7,557 nt of DNA from a bacterium (lineage in GTDB: Bacteria > Patescibacteriota > Minisyncoccia > Phycocordibacterales > UBA918). The translations under genes and the position numbers were made by a program. The stretch spans positions 24,342 through 31,898 of the forward strand of contig PAMC01000001.1 in the NCBI GenBank assembly GCA_002710785.1, read 5' to 3'. How positions within the stretch are numbered: position 1 is the first letter of the stretch; each line of letters opens with the position of its first letter. The notes below the pieces were generated by a model. The model was not told the DNA's origin, did not search any database, and saw only the letters and a program-made list of their open reading frames with translations. Shown here piece after piece: positions 5,221-7,557 of the stretch.

Positions 5221-5802
5221 TTACGTTTTTGTGCTCCGCTTGGACTCGCTGGCCGCTTCAGCAGCGTGGATGCGCTTACGCAGCTGGGCCAACCCGCGGT
5301 GAATGCGCACCGAGACCGTGTTTTCACTCTCCTCAATCAGGAGGGCAATCTCTTTGGGGCCAAGTCCATCTACAAAGCGTAAGATAATTACCTCTCGATA
5401 CTCGTCGGGTAATTTCTCCAGAAGCGCGAAGGCCTTTTTGCCATCGATCGTGGCCGCCAGACTCTCTACGGTCGACTCCGAGAGTTCAGCAAAGGTGCCT
5501 TCATCAATTCCCTCCTTCTCGAAGAGGGCGTCGAGTGAGCTCTCTCGCTTCTTGCGGTAGCTGTCGATAATGAGGTTGTTGAGCACCTTATATAAAAATG
5601 GACGAAACTGCTCAATCTCATGTCCGGCCCGAACGTACGACCATACTTTGGTGAACGTGTCGTGCACAATATCGATAGCTCGCTCGCGATCGCTCACACG
5701 CAACTGCGCGTGCCGAAAGAGCGCGTCACTATACTCATCGTAGGCTGCGAGGAACCGTTCTTCGTGGCTCAGCGCGCCGTTGTCCTTAGACGTACCCGAC
5801 AT
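5221..5802 (-). CDS. ECF-type RNA polymerase sigma factor (sigma70 family)
   Basis: 193 aa from the ATG at 5802. Region 2 spans about residues 22-87, with DALFRHAQLR, AIDIVHDTFTKVW and FLYKVLNNLIIDSYRKKR, which contact the core enzyme and the -10 element. Region 4 spans about 122-178, with LPDEYREVIILRFVDGLGPKEIA and the helix-turn-helix ESENTVSVRIHRGLAQLRKR, which binds the -35. There is no region 1 or 3, so it belongs to group 4 (ECF). The frame extends 16 codons upstream to 5850, but those codons overlap the TATAAT box. The 5802 start gives a typical ECF N-terminus. It is followed at one base by the DUF5667-like membrane protein, the expected sigma/anti-sigma order. The TATAAT lies 9 nt from the ATG, so the mRNA is probably leaderless. 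The target regulon is unknown. Confidence 0.93.
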   Translation of the reverse strand: MSGTSKDNGALSHEERFLAAYDEYSDALFRHAQLRVSDRERAIDIVHDTFTKVWSYVRAGHEIEQFRPFLYKVLNNLIIDSYRKKRESSLDALFEKEGIDEGTFAELSESTVESLAATIDGKKAFALLEKLPDEYREVIILRFVDGLGPKEIALLIEESENTVSVRIHRGLAQLRKRIHAAEAASESKRSTKT

Positions 5803-5811
5803 GCGTGAACC

Positions 5812-5817
5812 ATTATA
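5812..5817 (-). promoter_or_regulatory. -10 box of the sigma factor operon
   Basis: Perfect TATAAT on the minus strand, 9 nt before the ATG at 5802, giving a leader of only about 2-3 nt. There is no TGn extension; the best -35 is TTTACC (5842-5837) at a long 19-bp spacing, so activation or use of another sigma factor is possible. Confidence 0.55.
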
Positions 5818-5871
5818 GCTTGAGACGAGACAAAGCGGTAAATCTTTCACCCCACCACAACTCGCACACCG

Positions 5872-6795
5872 CTAAAGCCAGCGATACTTTCGAAACAGCC
5901 ATACCACCAACACCACAAAAACGAGAATGCCTGCAATAATGCCACCAAACATTAGCGGATGCGTTGCACCTGGTATTGGCACGTTCATACCAAAAATCGA
6001 CGACACGATAGTTGGAATGGTAAGAAGAATCGTTAAAACGGTGAGGGTCTTAATGGTGGCGTTGAGGCGGTTGGTCAGAATGGCCTCCGTGGCGCCGCGC
6101 ACGTTCTGAATCGTCTTCATCACCGAACGCGCCGACTCAACCAGCTGGCTATTGTCGATCATCAGGTCTTCCATCAGCTCAATGTCCTCGTTGTAAAGCT
6201 GCATGTAATTGCCGGTCGTCACCTGGTTGAGCCACGCGTTCGTGGGCACCACCGCGGCAATCATGTCGTTAAGTTCGTGCTCATAGTTTACAAACCGCTC
6301 AATCTCGCGATTACCAATACTGCGAATCCGTGCACGATCGCGGTGCACCGCACGTCGTAGTCGCACCAACTTACGCTCAAAGGCAGTGGTGAGCGCCGTC
6401 ATAATCTGAATAAAAAACTTAGCCTTTTGCGTGGTAATCACTACCTCGCTGCCGTCAATAAAGGGTTTAAACTGCGGCACCTCTTTTAGCGCAATGGTAA
6501 GCACAAACGACTCTCCCATGACTATGAGGAGCGGAGCGGTATCAACATCCTCCTGGTTTTGCGTGTATGGGTAGCGGGTAAAGAAGTATGTTGCACCCTG
6601 GCTGCGCTCCAGGCGCGGGACTTCAAAGAAGTCCCGCGCGTCCTCCACAATCGCCGCATCGAGTGCGTACTCCCCTACCAACTCGGCGATTTCTTCGTCC
6701 GTTGGCTCCACCACGTGCGTCCACACTCCTGCCCGCGGCGCGTCGAGCGCCTTCAATTCACTATCTTGTACCGTCCGAAAGTAGTGTGTGATCAT
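5872..6795 (-). CDS. CorA-family divalent metal ion (Mg2+/Co2+) transporter
   Basis: 307 aa, a normal CorA length. It forms a homopentameric channel for Mg2+ and related ions in the cytoplasmic membrane. The N-terminal alpha/beta cytoplasmic domain (about 1-130) includes WTHVVEPTDEEIAEL near the start. It is followed by long stalk helices (about 130-248) with many charged residues. Two C-terminal membrane helices follow (about 249-268 and 282-300). The signature Gly-Met-Asn lies at 269-271 (SSIFGMNVPIPG) at the mouth of the first helix. The usual MPEL-type loop is replaced by VPIPGATHP, a common variant. The basic C-terminus RKYRWL is typical. The ATG at 6795 lies 6 nt after an extended -10 box. 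The gene is followed by the sigma factor about 70 bp downstream without a clear terminator, so read-through is possible. Whether it carries Mg2+ or another metal cannot be told from sequence. Confidence 0.94.
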   Translation of the reverse strand: MITHYFRTVQDSELKALDAPRAGVWTHVVEPTDEEIAELVGEYALDAAIVEDARDFFEVPRLERSQGATYFFTRYPYTQNQEDVDTAPLLIVMGESFVLTIALKEVPQFKPFIDGSEVVITTQKAKFFIQIMTALTTAFERKLVRLRRAVHRDRARIRSIGNREIERFVNYEHELNDMIAAVVPTNAWLNQVTTGNYMQLYNEDIELMEDLMIDNSQLVESARSVMKTIQNVRGATEAILTNRLNATIKTLTVLTILLTIPTIVSSIFGMNVPIPGATHPLMFGGIIAGILVFVVLVVWLFRKYRWL

Positions 6796-6801
6796 CTAAA
6801 A

Positions 6802-6810
6802 ATGATAGCA
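6802..6810 (-). promoter_or_regulatory. Extended -10 promoter of the CorA-family gene, probably leaderless
   Basis: TGCTATCAT on the minus strand (TGn plus TATCAT), 6 nt before the ATG at 6795. The transcription start would fall on or next to the start codon; no SD could fit. Confidence 0.62.
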
Positions 6811-6822
6811 TGGCCAAAAAAC

Positions 6823-7455
6823 TTACTGTCGTTTACGAAACGCTATAGTCAACCAAGTATCTCCAGCATGGTCTTGCTCTGCATAATAGACAGTTTCAAA
6901 ACTTGCCGGCATCAACGATTCTAGTGTATCGCGATTATAGTAGAAAAACTGGCGCTCTCCATATGTATCCTCGGTTAATTCGCTACTGTACTCTTCTCTT
7001 CTCTTAAGTGAAATATAGAATACGCCACCAACAGTTAGAGCCGCATCGGCCTTTTCAAGCACATGTTTCATGGCATTTTTATCGATGTGCAGCAACGAAG
7101 CAAACGCAAAAATTATATCAATTTCACTCGGGAAAGTGTGTGTTACAACATCTCCCTGCTCAAAATGTAGATACGGATTATTCCTTTGGGCAAGGCCGAG
7201 CATAGAACTCGAGACATCTATGCCGAAGTACCTGTCTGTTTGCTTGCAGATCTCTTTAGCTTCACGACCATTACCAACACCAATTTCAAACACAAATGGG
7301 TTGGCTCGATCGAGCAAAAAAACAAATCCTCTCTCAATGTCCCCCACCCGCGGACCCATTTTCTGATATTTTTGTTCGTAAGCTTCTGCTCCTCTGTTGT
7401 AGGTCTCAACAGTAGTTTTGTCGGTCGCCTCAATATGCTGCTCGTGCTTTCCCAT
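6823..7455 (-). CDS. Class I SAM-dependent methyltransferase
   Basis: 210 aa from the ATG at 7455. It has a Rossmann-type methyltransferase core: motif I FEIGVGNGREAKEI (about 56-69, SAM binding), an acidic end of strand two in YFGID80, GDV at 101-103, and motif IV IDIIFAFASLLHID (about 112-125), followed by a strand GGVFYISLKRRE (about 143-154). This resembles the Methyltransf_11/25 group; the substrate (small molecule, lipid or protein) cannot be told. The frame extends 20 codons upstream but overlaps the promoter; Met at 7455 lies 9 nt after TGGTATACT and suits a leaderless start. The coding sequence is visibly more AT-rich than CorA and the sigma operon, hinting at later acquisition. No terminator is visible between it and CorA (27 bp). 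Confidence 0.88.
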   Translation of the reverse strand: MGKHEQHIEATDKTTVETYNRGAEAYEQKYQKMGPRVGDIERGFVFLLDRANPFVFEIGVGNGREAKEICKQTDRYFGIDVSSSMLGLAQRNNPYLHFEQGDVVTHTFPSEIDIIFAFASLLHIDKNAMKHVLEKADAALTVGGVFYISLKRREEYSSELTEDTYGERQFFYYNRDTLESLMPASFETVYYAEQDHAGDTWLTIAFRKRQ

Positions 7456-7464
7456 AATTCGACA

Positions 7465-7473
7465 AGTATACCA
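7465..7473 (-). promoter_or_regulatory. Extended -10 promoter of the methyltransferase gene
   Basis: TGGTATACT on the minus strand, 9 nt before the ATG at 7455, with no recognisable -35. It diverges from the tRNA-Pro promoter at 7495-7503. Confidence 0.58.
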
Positions 7474-7494
7474 CTCGCATTTTTTAAAAACTGA

Positions 7495-7503
7495 TGCTAT
7501 GAT
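7495..7503 (+). promoter_or_regulatory. Extended -10 promoter of tRNA-Pro
   Basis: TGCTATGAT (TGn plus TATGAT) ends 16 nt before the tRNA 5' end at 7520. No convincing -35 is present. Same form as the tRNA-Gly promoter. Confidence 0.58.
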
Positions 7504-7519
7504 GTGGCGCATCAAAAAA

Positions 7520-7557
7520 CGGGATGTAGCATAATGGTAGTGTACGCGGTTTGGGAC
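7520..7557 (+). tRNA. tRNA-Pro (anticodon TGG), 5' part, cut by window end
   Basis: The 5' acceptor strand CGGGATG is followed by TA, a D arm GCAT-AATGGTA-GTGT, A, the anticodon 5' stem CGCGG and the loop TTTGGGA, giving anticodon TGG at 7552-7554. C1 and G37 are typical of tRNA-Pro. The 3' half lies outside the window, so pairing of the acceptor and T arms cannot be checked. Confidence 0.88.

Noticed and set aside
5220..5336. Upstream extension (39 codons) of the DUF5667-like protein
   Set aside because: It lies wholly inside the sigma factor coding region in another frame; the ATG at 5219 fits stop-start coupling.
5824..5873. AGCGGT/ACCGCT inverted repeat near the end of the CorA gene as a terminator
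   Set aside because: Only 6 bp with a loop of roughly 28 nt and no proper T-run; too weak to call.
6791..6806. ATCAT/ATGAT inverted repeat at the CorA start
   Set aside because: A 5-bp AT-rich stem overlapping the -10 box and start codon; likely chance rather than an operator.
1..7557. CRISPR array or other tandem-repeat array
   Set aside because: I read the window for regularly spaced direct repeats and saw none; repeats present are hairpin arms or single short duplications.

Overview
The window looks like chromosomal DNA of a small-genome bacterium of the Patescibacteria/CPR, most likely the Parcubacteria side (inference). The reasons are a DUF5667-type membrane protein coupled to an ECF sigma factor, the C-terminal end of a serine recombinase abutting a tRNA 3' end, compact gene spacing, and genes that start almost directly after their promoter -10 box. 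No taxonomic marker gene is present, so this placement is only moderate.

Left edge (1-440): the decayed 3' end of a large serine recombinase (two in-frame TAA codons) runs into the 3' end of a tRNA-Gly(TCC) on the minus strand. This looks like the remnant of an element integrated at the tRNA. A divergent promoter pair separates the tRNA from an exported trypsin-like serine protease (502-1578, +). A perfect 18-bp bidirectional terminator lies between the protease and a convergent MscS-family mechanosensitive channel (1626-2744, -). The channel carries an unusual EF-hand-like Asp loop between two membrane segments.

Middle (2745-3742): two unrecognised tiny proteins (72 aa on -, 63 aa on +) are surrounded by strong RNA hairpins. 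These include a 12-bp inverted repeat that directly abuts a 17-bp terminator hairpin and overlaps a competing stem. Both tiny genes have clear Shine-Dalgarno (SD) sequences, unlike the large independently promoted genes here.

Right half (3747-7455, all -): in transcription order these are a class I methyltransferase, a CorA-type divalent metal ion transporter, an ECF sigma factor, and a 490-aa DUF5667-like membrane protein that is translationally coupled to the sigma factor and is its presumed anti-sigma/sensor. A tRNA-Pro(TGG), cut by the window end, starts at 7520 on +.

The genes share an envelope and osmotic theme: an exported protease, a tension-gated channel, a metal transporter, and a membrane-linked sigma/anti-sigma pair. 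A recurrent sequence theme is the extended -10 element (TGCTAT-like) placed 6-9 nt before the ATG. It suggests that most of the larger mRNAs are leaderless.
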